Assembly: GCA_029263175.1 (NCBI GenBank)
Contig: JAJCXZ010000050.1
Span: forward strand, 1-43,152
Direction: 5' to 3'
DNA: 43,152 nt
Origin: Acidimicrobiales bacterium
GTDB taxonomy: Bacteria; Actinomycetota; Acidimicrobiia; Acidimicrobiales; Aldehydirespiratoraceae
The notes under the pieces are model-generated. The model searched no databases, was not told the DNA's origin, and was given only the letters and a program-made list of their open reading frames with translations. Numbering within the stretch: the first letter of the stretch is position 1; each line of letters starts with the position of its first letter. Below, piece after piece: positions 1 through 8,346 of the stretch. The position numbers and the translations under genes were made by a program.

Positions 1-396
1 GAGCACGCTCGGATCGTCGACCTTGAGGCCGCGCTCGAACAGAGCGGTGCGTATGGCCAGGCTGACGGCGAGCCCGGTTGCCGCATCGCGCTCGTAGGCG
101 GACGCGGCGAGGTTGAGCGCGGGAATGGTGGTTGTCGGCCATCGGTCGGCGCGAAGCCCGTCGAAGTCGGTCACGCCGAGTTGCTGGCACAGCGCCCTTG
201 CTTTGACTTGGACCGGCGCCACGTCCATCGCAACACCGTTGACCCACTCGAGCGGCCAAGCCCTCACGATCACGTCGACGGGTTTGTTTGTCTCAGCCAT
301 GAGCTGGACCACTCGCTTGAGCCCGACATGGGTGAATGGGCAGGTGATGTCCGCGAAGACTTCGACGGTCGTCGTGTCGGACTCGGGGTCAGGCAT
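1..396 (-). CDS. DsbA-family thioredoxin-fold protein (3' part missing)
   Basis: Partial: the C-terminal part lies beyond the left edge. The visible 132 residues begin MPDPESDTTTVEVFADITCP and match the opening of DsbA/FrnE/2-hydroxychromene-2-carboxylate isomerase-like proteins: a beta strand followed by CPFTH, where a thioredoxin fold has its CxxC. Only the first Cys is present (CPFT), so a GST-kappa or isomerase-like chemistry is as likely as disulfide exchange. No signal peptide is visible, so it is probably cytoplasmic. The ATG at 394-396 overlaps the stop of the upstream cupredoxin gene by 8 bases (ATGCCTGA), implying translational coupling. It is the last visible gene of the operon that starts with the Flp pilins. 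The family assignment is fairly safe; the substrate is unknown. Confidence 0.8.
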   Translation of the reverse strand, partial: MPDPESDTTTVEVFADITCPFTHVGLKRVVQLMAETNKPVDVIVRAWPLEWVNGVAMDVAPVQVKARALCQQLGVTDFDGLRADRWPTTTIPALNLAASAYERDAATGLAVSLAIRTALFERGLKVDDPSVL

Positions 397-835
397 CGGG
401 GGAAGGCTCCGGTTCGGTGATCACCAGCGGGGCGACCATGCCGGCGTCGGCATGACCGAGGATGTCGCAGTAGAGCTCGTACGTGCCGGTCCCGAGATCG
501 CCGAGGTTGAAACTGATCTGACCACCCGGACGGACGTCGGGGCTTATCGGGCCGCCCCGGATTCCGATGTTGTGGTTGAGCTGCCCACTGTTCTTCACCG
601 ACATCCGGACCTCGCCGGCGGGAGCGGTGAGGTCGCCCTCGAAGCCGAACTCGAACATGTCGACGTCGATTTTGTCGCTGGAGTCACCACCGTCGCCACC
701 GCTCGAGAGCGCCATGACGGCGACCGCCACGACGACGACGCTGAGCGCCACCAGCGAAGCGAGTCGGATACGACGCATGCGGTCGCGCTGCTTCGCCCGC
801 TGAACGCGGCGGGACTTCGATTGGCTGTTGACCAT
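389..835 (-). CDS. Membrane-anchored cupredoxin (blue copper) protein
   Basis: This 148-residue protein has a basic N-terminus (KSKSRR-type), one hydrophobic anchor at about residues 22-42 (LASLVALSVVVVAVAVMAL), a Gly/Asp/Ser linker and a C-terminal cupredoxin domain facing outward. Type-1 copper ligands are recognisable: His in LNHNIG, Cys in YELYCDI, His in LGHAD and Met in AGMVAP. That order (H...C-x(3)-H-x(4)-M) is normal for plastocyanin/azurin-like folds. It probably carries electrons or binds copper at the cell surface. The frame is open further upstream, but the ATG at 833-835 is chosen because the upstream residues are Arg-rich and lack the fold. It lies 62 bases after the DnaB-like ATPase gene and overlaps the DsbA-like gene. 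Pairing with a thiol-fold protein suggests extracytoplasmic redox or copper handling. Confidence 0.85.
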   Translation of the reverse strand: MVNSQSKSRRVQRAKQRDRMRRIRLASLVALSVVVVAVAVMALSSGGDGGDSSDKIDVDMFEFGFEGDLTAPAGEVRMSVKNSGQLNHNIGIRGGPISPDVRPGGQISFNLGDLGTGTYELYCDILGHADAGMVAPLVITEPEPSPDA

Positions 836-897
836 TGGTCTGATGGTGCAGTCACCGCGCCGATGCGGCCAGGGACCGAAGTCCCGTTGACGAACCC

Positions 898-1902
898 CTA
901 GTGGTCGACGGTGACCCCGTCGACCAGAGTCTCCGCGACGAAGGTTCCTTCGGGCAGGAAGCGAAACCGGCTGAAATCCTTTACGAACTCGAGGTCGACT
1001 GCGGCGCGCCCAGAGCGATTCTTCTCGATCGAGAACACGACGCGCTTCTCGAAGTCCTCGATGCGTGTGAGGTCGAACGCCGTGTGAACGCGCGAAGTGC
1101 ACAGCGCCTTCTCATTGAGCATCACCGCCACGTCGGCCTCGTAGCTCAAGGATGCCGCCGACCGTAGATGGGGAAGACGGACTCGGCGAGACTGGAGGCC
1201 GATCTCGTCGACGGCGGCGACTGCAACGACGACCGAGTTGGTGTTCAGCGCGATGTCCTTGAGGCGTTCGGCGACCAGGCGTGCTCCCTTTGGTTCCCAG
1301 CTCGAATGCCCGCCGGCAACCGGCACCTTCTGCACATAGTCGATGATCAATGCCTTGCGGTCGCTCTGGATCTCGTTGTAGGCCCGCTCGAGTGCATCAA
1401 GATCGAGCCGGAGGCGCGACGCGGGGAGAAGGACCAGGCGTTTCGCATAGGTCTGAACTCGGCTGACGGCGGCCCGCACGACCGGGTGACGACCGACCTC
1501 GGTCGACACCGAGAACTCGCCGTTCATCACTCCTGAGACCAGCGTCTCCGTTTCGATGTCGACCGGACCGAGGTCGAGCATCCCGATTTCGAGCGCAACG
1601 AGGCGTCCGAGCAGGGTCTGCTCGTCATGCTCGTAGCTGGCGACGAGGGCTGTGGCCCCTGAAATCGCGATCGAGCGGGCCCACTGGAGCCCGAGAATGG
1701 TCTTCCCAACCCCGGGCCGCCCGCCGAGCAAGATGAAGTCACTGGCTCGGAACCCTCCGCTGAGGATCCGGTCGAGTGGATCCATGCCCGTGGGCAGACG
1801 AGCCGTGTCGCGCACGATCGACAGCCCGTCCGCTGCCGGTTGTAGAAGGGACGAGACAGAGAAGTGCCGCTCGATGGCGTCACGTTCTTCGGCGACGGCC
1901 AC
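898..1902 (-). CDS. DnaB-like RecA-fold ATPase in the tad operon
   Basis: This 334-residue protein corresponds to the C-terminal motor domain of replicative helicase DnaB. It has the entry sequence LPTGMDPLDRILSGGF, Walker A GGRPGVGKT (residues 60-68), a DnaB-style acidic region ASYEHDEQ, and Walker B ALIIDYVQKV. The N-terminal DnaB primase-interaction domain is absent; only about 35 unrelated residues precede the motor domain. The GTG start (1900-1902) almost abuts the tadC stop, so it is translated as part of the pilus operon. It is therefore probably not the replicative helicase. A KaiC/DnaB-like ATPase role tied to the pilus, or simple co-transcription, are both possible. The fold assignment is firm; the function is unknown. 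Confidence 0.8.
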   Translation of the reverse strand: MAVAEERDAIERHFSVSSLLQPAADGLSIVRDTARLPTGMDPLDRILSGGFRASDFILLGGRPGVGKTILGLQWARSIAISGATALVASYEHDEQTLLGRLVALEIGMLDLGPVDIETETLVSGVMNGEFSVSTEVGRHPVVRAAVSRVQTYAKRLVLLPASRLRLDLDALERAYNEIQSDRKALIIDYVQKVPVAGGHSSWEPKGARLVAERLKDIALNTNSVVVAVAAVDEIGLQSRRVRLPHLRSAASLSYEADVAVMLNEKALCTSRVHTAFDLTRIEDFEKRVVFSIEKNRSGRAAVDLEFVKDFSRFRFLPEGTFVAETLVDGVTVDH

Positions 1903-1903
1903 C

Positions 1904-2767
1904 TCAGCCCCCGAAGCCTTCGTTGTAGCGAATGACGGCGGGGCCGATCAGGACGATGAACAGCGTGGGGAGCACGCAGAGGATGAGAGGGATGAGGATC
2001 TTGACTGGCACCTTGTGGGCTCGTTCTTCGGCGCGGAACTTCCTTTTCTCGCGGGCTTCCGCGGCCTGAGCGCGAAGGACACTGGCAATCGGCAGGCCGT
2101 GGCGACCGGCCTGGGCCATCGCGTTTGCGAACGTGCGGAGGTCGGGCGATTCCGTGCGGCTAGCCAACGCCTTCAGTGCGGCATCTCGGGCGAGACCGAG
2201 TCTGATGTCCTGCACCACTCGAGAGAGTTGATCGGTCACTGGCCCCTCCGACGACTGTGTGAGACGTAGGAGGGCTGAGTCGAATCCGAGTCCGGCTTCC
2301 ACCGAAATCGTCAACTGGTCGAGGACATCCGGCAGCTGGGTCTCGATCTGCGCCTCGCGAGTCTTGGCCATGCCGGTCAGTCGCAGGTCAGGGAGGAGCC
2401 AAACGGCCATGACGAGGATCATCGGAAGGAGTACCAACAAGGGGCCGCCGAGCCGTGCGCCGAGGATTCCTCCGACGAAGAGCCCCAACACAACCCCGGT
2501 AGCCTTGATGGAAATGAAGCGCTCCACCGCGAGCCTTCCGCCGAGACCGGCCCGCTCGATACGGCGCTCGAGGTCTCTCGCGTACCCAGTTGGCAGAAGT
2601 CGACTCGGCGCGGATGGCCGCCTGACCGCGGAGATCGGTCGGCTGATGCTGGTGCCGAGATTGTGACGAATAGCGGCAGCCGTTGAGCGGGAAGCCGCGA
2701 CCGTCCAGGCCATCAGGGGCAGCGAAATCCCGAGAGCGACTGCTGCGAAGTAGATGTAGAGGGGCAC
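1904..2767 (-). CDS. tadC: TadC-like type II secretion F-domain platform protein
   Basis: This 287-residue inner-membrane platform protein of the Flp/Tad pilus has an N-terminal anchor (residues 3-24), a hydrophobic pair at about 90-130, and a T2SF domain with the typical opening QLPDVLDQLTISVEAGLGFDSAL. It then has the helical stretch ending RKFRAEERAHKVPVKIL and a C-terminal membrane segment (LILCVLPTLFIVLIGPAVI). TadC works with TadB to couple the TadA ATPase to pilin polymerisation. The GTG start at 2765-2767 is supported by a ribosome site (AAGGAGA) about seven bases upstream. It follows the VWA-TadB gene by 10 bases and is followed within two bases by the DnaB-like ATPase. The length is normal for TadC. 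Confidence 0.92.
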   Translation of the reverse strand: MPLYIYFAAVALGISLPLMAWTVAASRSTAAAIRHNLGTSISRPISAVRRPSAPSRLLPTGYARDLERRIERAGLGGRLAVERFISIKATGVVLGLFVGGILGARLGGPLLVLLPMILVMAVWLLPDLRLTGMAKTREAQIETQLPDVLDQLTISVEAGLGFDSALLRLTQSSEGPVTDQLSRVVQDIRLGLARDAALKALASRTESPDLRTFANAMAQAGRHGLPIASVLRAQAAEAREKRKFRAEERAHKVPVKILIPLILCVLPTLFIVLIGPAVIRYNEGFGG

Positions 2768-2777
2768 CAGTTTCTCC

Positions 2778-4736
2778 TTAGAACGGAATCTTTACGATCT
2801 TGCGCATCCAGGCCCCGCCGCTGAGAAGCAGGAAGACGCCGACGATGAGCGCGATCTGGCCGGATCCACGGTCGAAGAGCAGGCCGATATATCCGGGATT
2901 GCTGACGCTCATCCACAACATCAGCACGATCGGGAGACTGACGAGAATCACTCCCGAAACGCGGCCCTCCGCACTGAGGGCGACCACCTGGCGACGCAGT
3001 GTGTTGCGTTGACGAATCGTCTGGCTCACGTTGTCGAGAACTTCGGCGAGGTTTCCACCGACTTCACGGCTGATGTCGATCGCCTGGATCGCCCAGTCGT
3101 AGTCCGGTGTGTTGATGCGAGTCGAGCTCGCACGCATCGCGTCACCAAGGTCTCTGCCCAGGCGAACCTCGCCGAGGATGCGGCTGAACTCATCGCATGT
3201 CGGGCTCTCGGCCTCTTCAGCAACCGTGCCCAAGGCTTGCATGATGCCGAATCCAGAGCGCAGGCTGCCCGACATGAGTTGCAGGGTGCCGTCGAGCTGC
3301 GCCGTGAATGCCATGCTGCGCTTGTGACCCTTGCGGTCCAACCAAACCAGCGCGCCGCTGACTCCGAGTACAGGGAGCAGCACGAGACCGAAGAATCCGA
3401 AGACCCCGAAGCCGACGAGCATCAGGATTGCGGCCCCCGCCACGACTGCGGCGCCGAATTCGGCGGGAGCGAGATCGAGTCCGGCGCGCTCGATGCGAAG
3501 GGCGAGGCCGACCTGGCGATCCGGCTCTCGACGGAGGAACTCCTCGACCGCGTGAACGAGCCGTTGCCCCACTCCTGAGAGCTGTCGGGCCTTGGGCATA
3601 CGGTCTCGGAGGTCATCGGCCAGGATCCTCCGGCGCTCGACGGGGAGCATCATCACGATGCCGGCCGAGAAGAGTCCAGCGGCGACCAGTCCGAGGCCTA
3701 CCCACAGAGCCCAGTCGCCGATTGTCGAGCGAGCGGCCACGATTGGGAGTTCGGTGTTGAAGACGATGGTTGTGGTCGGCGGAGGAAGGGTGGTCGCCGC
3801 GGCGGCGGCCTCCGCGGCAGCTTGTGCAGCCAGGCGGGCGATGAGACCCTCGTTTACGTCGACCAATCGCTCGATCGACAACTCGGTAGTGCCCGCGGAG
3901 AACGCGATCAAGATGGGCGTGTCCGCTTCCAGATTGCTGGCCCATCGGAGGGCGTACTGGTTGGTGATCCTGCCCGCGAGGTCCGTGTAGACCGACGCGA
4001 GAGCGACCGGGTCAGCCGCTTGGACCACTGAGCCGCCGCCGGAAACGAGGGAGGTCAGCGTCGCCGCATCCTGCTCGGTGGAACTGAGTGCGATGGCGTG
4101 AACAACGTCGAACGCGCCGGCAGCCGCGGCAGCGGCCTCTTCCAGTTCACCGAGACTGACGGTGTCGCCGCCATCGCTGAGGATGACGAGCGCGGTCCGA
4201 GAGTCTGTGGAGGCATCGATCTGCTGGGATGCAGTCGTGACGGCGTCGTAGAGCGCGGTTTCACCGGTGGCCACCAGCCCGATCAGGGCGAGAGCGAGCG
4301 CCTCTCGATCGGTGGTGAGAGGAGTGGCGACCAGCGGTTCGGGGCCGAAGCCGACCAACCCGATCCGTGCCGTCGGCGGGAGTTCTGTCGCGAAGGCGAT
4401 GGCCGCAGAGCGGGCCGCATCGAGCGCGCCTCCCGACATGCTTCCGGAGGTATCGATCGCCAGCACGACGTCGAGGTCAGACGATGAAAGAGCGGCAACC
4501 TCGGGGCTGATGTTGTGGCCGTCTTCAGTGATCGTGAACTCGGCGTCATCTCCGGTGGTGAGACCGGCGGGCAGCGAGACGATGAGTTCCAGTTCCGGAT
4601 AGGCCGATGCATCGACTTCGCCGCCGCCGAGATCGCCTTCGGTGGCGGTGTCCTGAGCCGTGGCCGGCAGCACCAGCAATCCCAAGAGAACGAGCGTGCC
4701 CAAGCCTGCAGCGCGCCGGCGCCGACCTCGGGTCAT
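2778..4736 (-). CDS. tadB: VWA-TadB fusion: von Willebrand A domain plus T2SF platform domain
   Basis: This 652-residue two-part protein carries a signal peptide (residues 1-27) followed by an extracellular von Willebrand A domain (about 88-260). The VWA domain has a complete MIDAS motif, DTSGSMSGG, with D95, S97 and S99. After an Ala/Thr/Pro linker comes a membrane segment (about 342-364). The C-terminal half is a TadB platform protein: a membrane pair at about 428-465, the T2SF core (QLDGTLQLMSGSLRSGFGIM, from about 480) and a last membrane region at 595-640. An ordinary TadB is about 300 residues, so the sensor or adhesin-like VWA domain is an addition to the pilus platform. The ATG overlaps the stop of tadA by four bases (ATGA). 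It is encoded between tadA and tadC, as expected for tadB. Confidence 0.93.
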   Translation of the reverse strand: MTRGRRRRAAGLGTLVLLGLLVLPATAQDTATEGDLGGGEVDASAYPELELIVSLPAGLTTGDDAEFTITEDGHNISPEVAALSSSDLDVVLAIDTSGSMSGGALDAARSAAIAFATELPPTARIGLVGFGPEPLVATPLTTDREALALALIGLVATGETALYDAVTTASQQIDASTDSRTALVILSDGGDTVSLGELEEAAAAAAGAFDVVHAIALSSTEQDAATLTSLVSGGGSVVQAADPVALASVYTDLAGRITNQYALRWASNLEADTPILIAFSAGTTELSIERLVDVNEGLIARLAAQAAAEAAAAATTLPPPTTTIVFNTELPIVAARSTIGDWALWVGLGLVAAGLFSAGIVMMLPVERRRILADDLRDRMPKARQLSGVGQRLVHAVEEFLRREPDRQVGLALRIERAGLDLAPAEFGAAVVAGAAILMLVGFGVFGFFGLVLLPVLGVSGALVWLDRKGHKRSMAFTAQLDGTLQLMSGSLRSGFGIMQALGTVAEEAESPTCDEFSRILGEVRLGRDLGDAMRASSTRINTPDYDWAIQAIDISREVGGNLAEVLDNVSQTIRQRNTLRRQVVALSAEGRVSGVILVSLPIVLMLWMSVSNPGYIGLLFDRGSGQIALIVGVFLLLSGGAWMRKIVKIPF

Positions 4737-6169
4737 CGAGCCGCTCCGCTTTGACCGTTGGTGGCGGTGGATCCGTGGACGAGAGGCTCATTGAAGATTT
4801 CGCCGCCGATGTCGATGTTGGGCGACTGCAGGCTCGATTCGAACGAGGGGCGGAGGCCGGTTGGCTGGGCGACGCCCAGCAGCATCCCGTCCTCGTCCGT
4901 GCCGGCTTCGGTGTCGAACTCGAAGAGCGCGTTCAGTTGGATGACGGAGCCCTCCATCCCGGTGACTTCGGAGACCTGAGTGACTCGGCGCGAGCCGTCC
5001 GACATGCGGCCGACGTGCACGACCAGATCGATGGCAGAGGAAATCTGCTCACGGATGGCCTGGAGGGGCAGATCCATTCCCGCCATCAGGATCATGGTTT
5101 CAAGCCGGGCCAGCGCATCGCGAGGGGAGTTCGCGTGCAACGTGGTCAGCGAGCCTTCGTGCCCGGTGTTCATGGCCTGGAGCATGTCGAGTGCCTCGGA
5201 TCCGCGAACCTCGCCCACGATGATGCGGTCCGGACGCATTCGCAGGGCGTTCCTCACCAGTTCGCGGATCGTGACTTCGCCCTTGCCCTCGATGTTGGCC
5301 GGCCGGCTCTCGAGTCGGATCACATGGCGTTGACGCAGGCGGAGCTCGACCGCGTCTTCGATCGTGATGAGACGCTCGTTGTCGGGGACGAAGCCGGAGA
5401 GGACGTTGAGAAGCGTGGTCTTGCCAGACCCGGTACCGCCGCTCACGAGCACACTTGTCTTTGCCGCGACGCAAGCCTTCAGGAATGCCGCCAGCCGAGG
5501 GGTCACAGTGCGAAAGCCGATGAGGTCCTCCACCGCGAACGGGACGGTGGCGAACTTTCGAATGGTGAGCATGGGCCCGTCAACGGCCAATGGAGGCACG
5601 ATTGCGTTGACTCGAGAACCGTCGGGGAGGCGGGCGTCCACCATCGGCGACGCCTCGTCGATCCGCCGTCCGACTTCGGACACGATGCGATCGATGACGC
5701 GCCGCACATGCTCGACCGACTGGAACCGTCGGCCGGTCGCTTCGATTACGCCGTCTTTCTCGATGTAGATCTGGTCGGTCGAATTGACCATCACTTCGGT
5801 GACGTCGGGATCCTCCAGGAACTGCTGGATAGGGCCGTAGCCCAGGATGTCCTGCGTCAGCTGATCGACGAGGACCTGACGTTCCTCTGCAGAGAGCGGG
5901 ATCTGAGCCTCGGCGAGCAACTCCTCGAGCCTGTCCACCACGAGCACGCGCATCTGTTCGCTGCCGAGCGTCGGGTCGAAGATCCGGTTGCCGAGCTCGG
6001 CGAACAGGACGTCTTGCACCTGCGCACGCATCGACGCGAACGGATCGGCGGGCTCGTCGACGAGATCGATGTAGGGCGTGGCGGTGCCGGGCCGAGCAGC
6101 AGCCGCTGGAGTTGCTGCGGCGGAAGGCCGTGGCGGTCCCGCATCGGAGAGGCGATCTTTGAGGGTCAT
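4733..6169 (-). CDS. tadA: TadA/CpaF pilus assembly ATPase
   Basis: This is the secretion ATPase that powers Flp pilus assembly, a hexameric cytoplasmic motor. The 478-residue protein has a Pro/Ala-rich N-terminus (about 11-35) and an N-terminal domain containing [20 protein letters not shown]. Walker A is GGTGSGKTT (244-252). The Asp box ([13 protein letters not shown]) is followed by Walker B/His-box sequence ([18 protein letters not shown], then [11 protein letters not shown]). I start it at the ATG at 6167-6169 rather than the in-frame ATG 12 bases upstream. The downstream one is preceded by GGAGG at good spacing and overlaps the tadZ stop as ATGA. The length is normal for CpaF. It is translationally coupled to its neighbours on both sides. 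Confidence 0.96.
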   Translation of the reverse strand: MTLKDRLSDAGPPRPSAAATPAAAARPGTATPYIDLVDEPADPFASMRAQVQDVLFAELGNRIFDPTLGSEQMRVLVVDRLEELLAEAQIPLSAEERQVLVDQLTQDILGYGPIQQFLEDPDVTEVMVNSTDQIYIEKDGVIEATGRRFQSVEHVRRVIDRIVSEVGRRIDEASPMVDARLPDGSRVNAIVPPLAVDGPMLTIRKFATVPFAVEDLIGFRTVTPRLAAFLKACVAAKTSVLVSGGTGSGKTTLLNVLSGFVPDNERLITIEDAVELRLRQRHVIRLESRPANIEGKGEVTIRELVRNALRMRPDRIIVGEVRGSEALDMLQAMNTGHEGSLTTLHANSPRDALARLETMILMAGMDLPLQAIREQISSAIDLVVHVGRMSDGSRRVTQVSEVTGMEGSVIQLNALFEFDTEAGTDEDGMLLGVAQPTGLRPSFESSLQSPNIDIGGEIFNEPLVHGSTATNGQSGAAR

Positions 6170-7368
6170 CGTTTCCTCCATGGGCGAGACATTGAGTTCG
6201 CTGGTTGATCGATCACGCCCAACTCCCGGGCGAATTCGGTGAACGATCGCGCGACCGGCCCCCGCTCGTCACCGATGACCAGCGGTTCGCCCAGATTGAG
6301 AGCAGTGGGGATGGCCTTCGTGGACGGGATCGTCATCGATGCCTTCAAGCCGATCGTCTGCTCGATATCGGAGACGCTGAGCCCGACCCGCGCATCAGCC
6401 CGATTGAGGACCAGGTGCTTGCGGCGGTCCTTCAGCAGGCCGAGTCGCTCGAGAATGTCGTACTCCTTCACCACGGCTCGCACGCTCGGCACGTCCGTTG
6501 CGGTGACGAGAATCACGTCGGTGGCGGCCTCGAGAACGCTGAGGGTGTGGTCGTCCAGACCTGCGCCCGTGTCCACGATGATGACGGGGAAGAGTCCTGC
6601 CAGCTGGCGAACACTGGCTGTAGAGGCGGCGGCGTCGATGTCATCGGCGTCTTCGGGGCGCTCAGGTGCGGTGAGGGCGAGGACCTTCGACGGGTGGGGC
6701 GTCAGGAAGCCCTTGAGAACAGTGGGCGATACGCCTGGCGCGACGGCGTTGAGCAGGGAGTACTCCGGGTCGAGCCGGTAGGCGTGGCCGACATCGCCGA
6801 ACTGGACATCGAGGTCGGCGAGCACAACGTCGCCTGGACGTTCGCGGGCAACGGTGGCCGCGAGGTTGGCGGCGATTGTGGTCTTGCCGCTCCCGCCCTT
6901 CGGCGAAACGATTGCGATCACACGGCCGGCCTCCGCGACAGCGGCACCGCCAGGGGCAGGCGTGGCGGCGTAGTCGGGCACATGCACGCGTAGTTTTCGA
7001 CCGGCCTCGAGTGCTCGTTCGAATGACTCGCGTAGCACCACCGCCTTGGCCACAGGGGTGACGATGTCGCGTGCGCCGGCGCGAACTGCTTGCGGCCACA
7101 GATCGGCAGTTGGGTATCCGATCAGGATCGTTGGTACCTGAGGGGCGATCTTGGCGATTTCCTCGATGAGCTTGAGCGAGTCAGACGTGGAGAGATCCGG
7201 TCCGATGGCGACGAGGTCGGGGCACGCCGCGCTGATCGCTCGGACGATCTCCGGGTCGAATCCACCGGCGTCGATCATGGCGATCTCTGCGGGTGCGCCG
7301 GACTTGAGGGCCCGCTCGACGAGCGTACGAAAGTCGTCGGTTGAGCCGATGAGCTGGATGGCGGTCAC
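6166..7368 (-). CDS. tadZ: TadZ/CpaE-like MinD/ParA-family ATPase
   Basis: This 400-residue protein has a receiver-like N-terminal domain (residues 1-125, Rossmann-like, ending in the pattern RAGARDIVTPVAK). A MinD/ParA ATPase domain follows from about 149, with the deviant Walker A KGGSGKTT (157-164), the ADLDVQFGDVGHAY switch region and IIVDTGAGLDD. This is the architecture of TadZ/CpaE, which localises the pilus machine to a cell pole or site. The receiver-like domain has no clear phosphoacceptor context and is probably a pseudo-receiver. The GTG start at 7366-7368 overlaps the cpaB stop (GTGA). The end overlaps the tadA start by four bases. Confidence 0.93.
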   Translation of the reverse strand: MTAIQLIGSTDDFRTLVERALKSGAPAEIAMIDAGGFDPEIVRAISAACPDLVAIGPDLSTSDSLKLIEEIAKIAPQVPTILIGYPTADLWPQAVRAGARDIVTPVAKAVVLRESFERALEAGRKLRVHVPDYAATPAPGGAAVAEAGRVIAIVSPKGGSGKTTIAANLAATVARERPGDVVLADLDVQFGDVGHAYRLDPEYSLLNAVAPGVSPTVLKGFLTPHPSKVLALTAPERPEDADDIDAAASTASVRQLAGLFPVIIVDTGAGLDDHTLSVLEAATDVILVTATDVPSVRAVVKEYDILERLGLLKDRRKHLVLNRADARVGLSVSDIEQTIGLKASMTIPSTKAIPTALNLGEPLVIGDERGPVARSFTEFARELGVIDQPANSMSRPWRKR

Positions 7369-8306
7369 GAATCTGCCTCCTCGGAAACCAGCGCCTCGTC
7401 AGGGTCGGCCGCCACGACTACGTCGGGGGCGAATGGATCGAAGGCATCGGGATCATGGGGATGGCCGAAGACGTTGCCTCGGTTGGTGGCCTCGAGATCG
7501 TCGGTGTGGTCGTCGGTGTCGAGGGGCTGGTAGGTCATCCAGACCCGACCGAACTCGATGGAGAAGATCAGCTTCTGCGCCGACTCGGCATCGACGGCGA
7601 GCGTCACGAGCAGGTTGCCGGTGGGGGCGAGGATTCCGGTGTCGATGGGGTTGCCATCGCTGTCCTCGCGTTCGACGGGCAGTTGCTCGACCTGGACTCG
7701 GGTGACGAGCACCTTGTTGAGCACGAAGTGGGTGGTCTCGACGTTGGTCACCGTGTCGGTCGGCGCGTTCTCGATCGCCTCGATCGCGAGGAGGTACTCC
7801 TCCTCGGTGTCGATGTTGTCGAGCGCTATCCCCCCGACCTCTGAGGAGTTGAATGAGGTCAGCACGCCAACCGTGTCGCCCGGCTGGACTTGCCCGCCCA
7901 CGAGACGCTCCGGATCCATTGAGACAGTGATCTCGTGCATGCCCGCCGGTATCGATGTCAGACGGGTGCGGCCATCGTCGTAGGCGGCCTTGTCGATCAA
8001 GCGGGACAGCAATACCTGCTCGCCTGGCACCAGGTCTACGGCGGCGACCTGTCCGTCGAGTTGGGCGAGATCGGTGAGCACCCCGTCGACCACGGAGTTC
8101 GCGGCCATTTCGGTTGTGCCAATCGAGCTTCGGAGGTCGGCCTCGCCTGTGCCGGCGTTGACGTGGTCCTCGATGACATACACCTCGACCAACTCGATGT
8201 CGGCCTTGGCCCGGTCGTCGGCATCGCGGACGTAGAGCAGGATGGCGAAGGTGCCGATCACTGCGAGTCCGGCGGCGGCCGCGGCCCCTAACAGTCGCTT
8301 GTTCAT
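7365..8306 (-). CDS. cpaB: CpaB/RcpC-like Flp pilus assembly protein
   Basis: This 313-residue protein has one N-terminal membrane anchor (residues 7-27, AAAAAGLAVIGTFAILLYV). A SAF-type beta-clip region follows, containing the typical motif VAAVDLVPGEQVLLSRLI. A second domain (about 120-270) includes MHEITVSMDPERLVGGQVQPGD, which is characteristic of CpaB/RcpC. In monoderm bacteria there is no outer-membrane secretin, and none is encoded nearby, so it presumably acts at the cell wall. The tail (about 270-313) is acidic and low-complexity. The start has an upstream AAGGAAA ribosome site. It sits 40 bases after the TadG-like gene and overlaps tadZ. Confidence 0.88.
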   Translation of the reverse strand: MNKRLLGAAAAAGLAVIGTFAILLYVRDADDRAKADIELVEVYVIEDHVNAGTGEADLRSSIGTTEMAANSVVDGVLTDLAQLDGQVAAVDLVPGEQVLLSRLIDKAAYDDGRTRLTSIPAGMHEITVSMDPERLVGGQVQPGDTVGVLTSFNSSEVGGIALDNIDTEEEYLLAIEAIENAPTDTVTNVETTHFVLNKVLVTRVQVEQLPVEREDSDGNPIDTGILAPTGNLLVTLAVDAESAQKLIFSIEFGRVWMTYQPLDTDDHTDDLEATNRGNVFGHPHDPDAFDPFAPDVVVAADPDEALVSEEADS

Positions 8307-8346
8307 GCTGTTTCCTTCATGATGCTTGTGCCGTTCATGTCAGGGC

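Noticed and set aside
6170-6181. Upstream ATG for tadA
   Set aside because: The ATG at 6169 has a GGAGG at proper spacing and the ATGA overlap typical of this operon.
4607-6208. Long plus-strand open frame opposite tadA
   Set aside because: Composition is His/Arg/Asp-rich with no family features. It is a by-product of high GC content opposite a strongly conserved ATPase gene.
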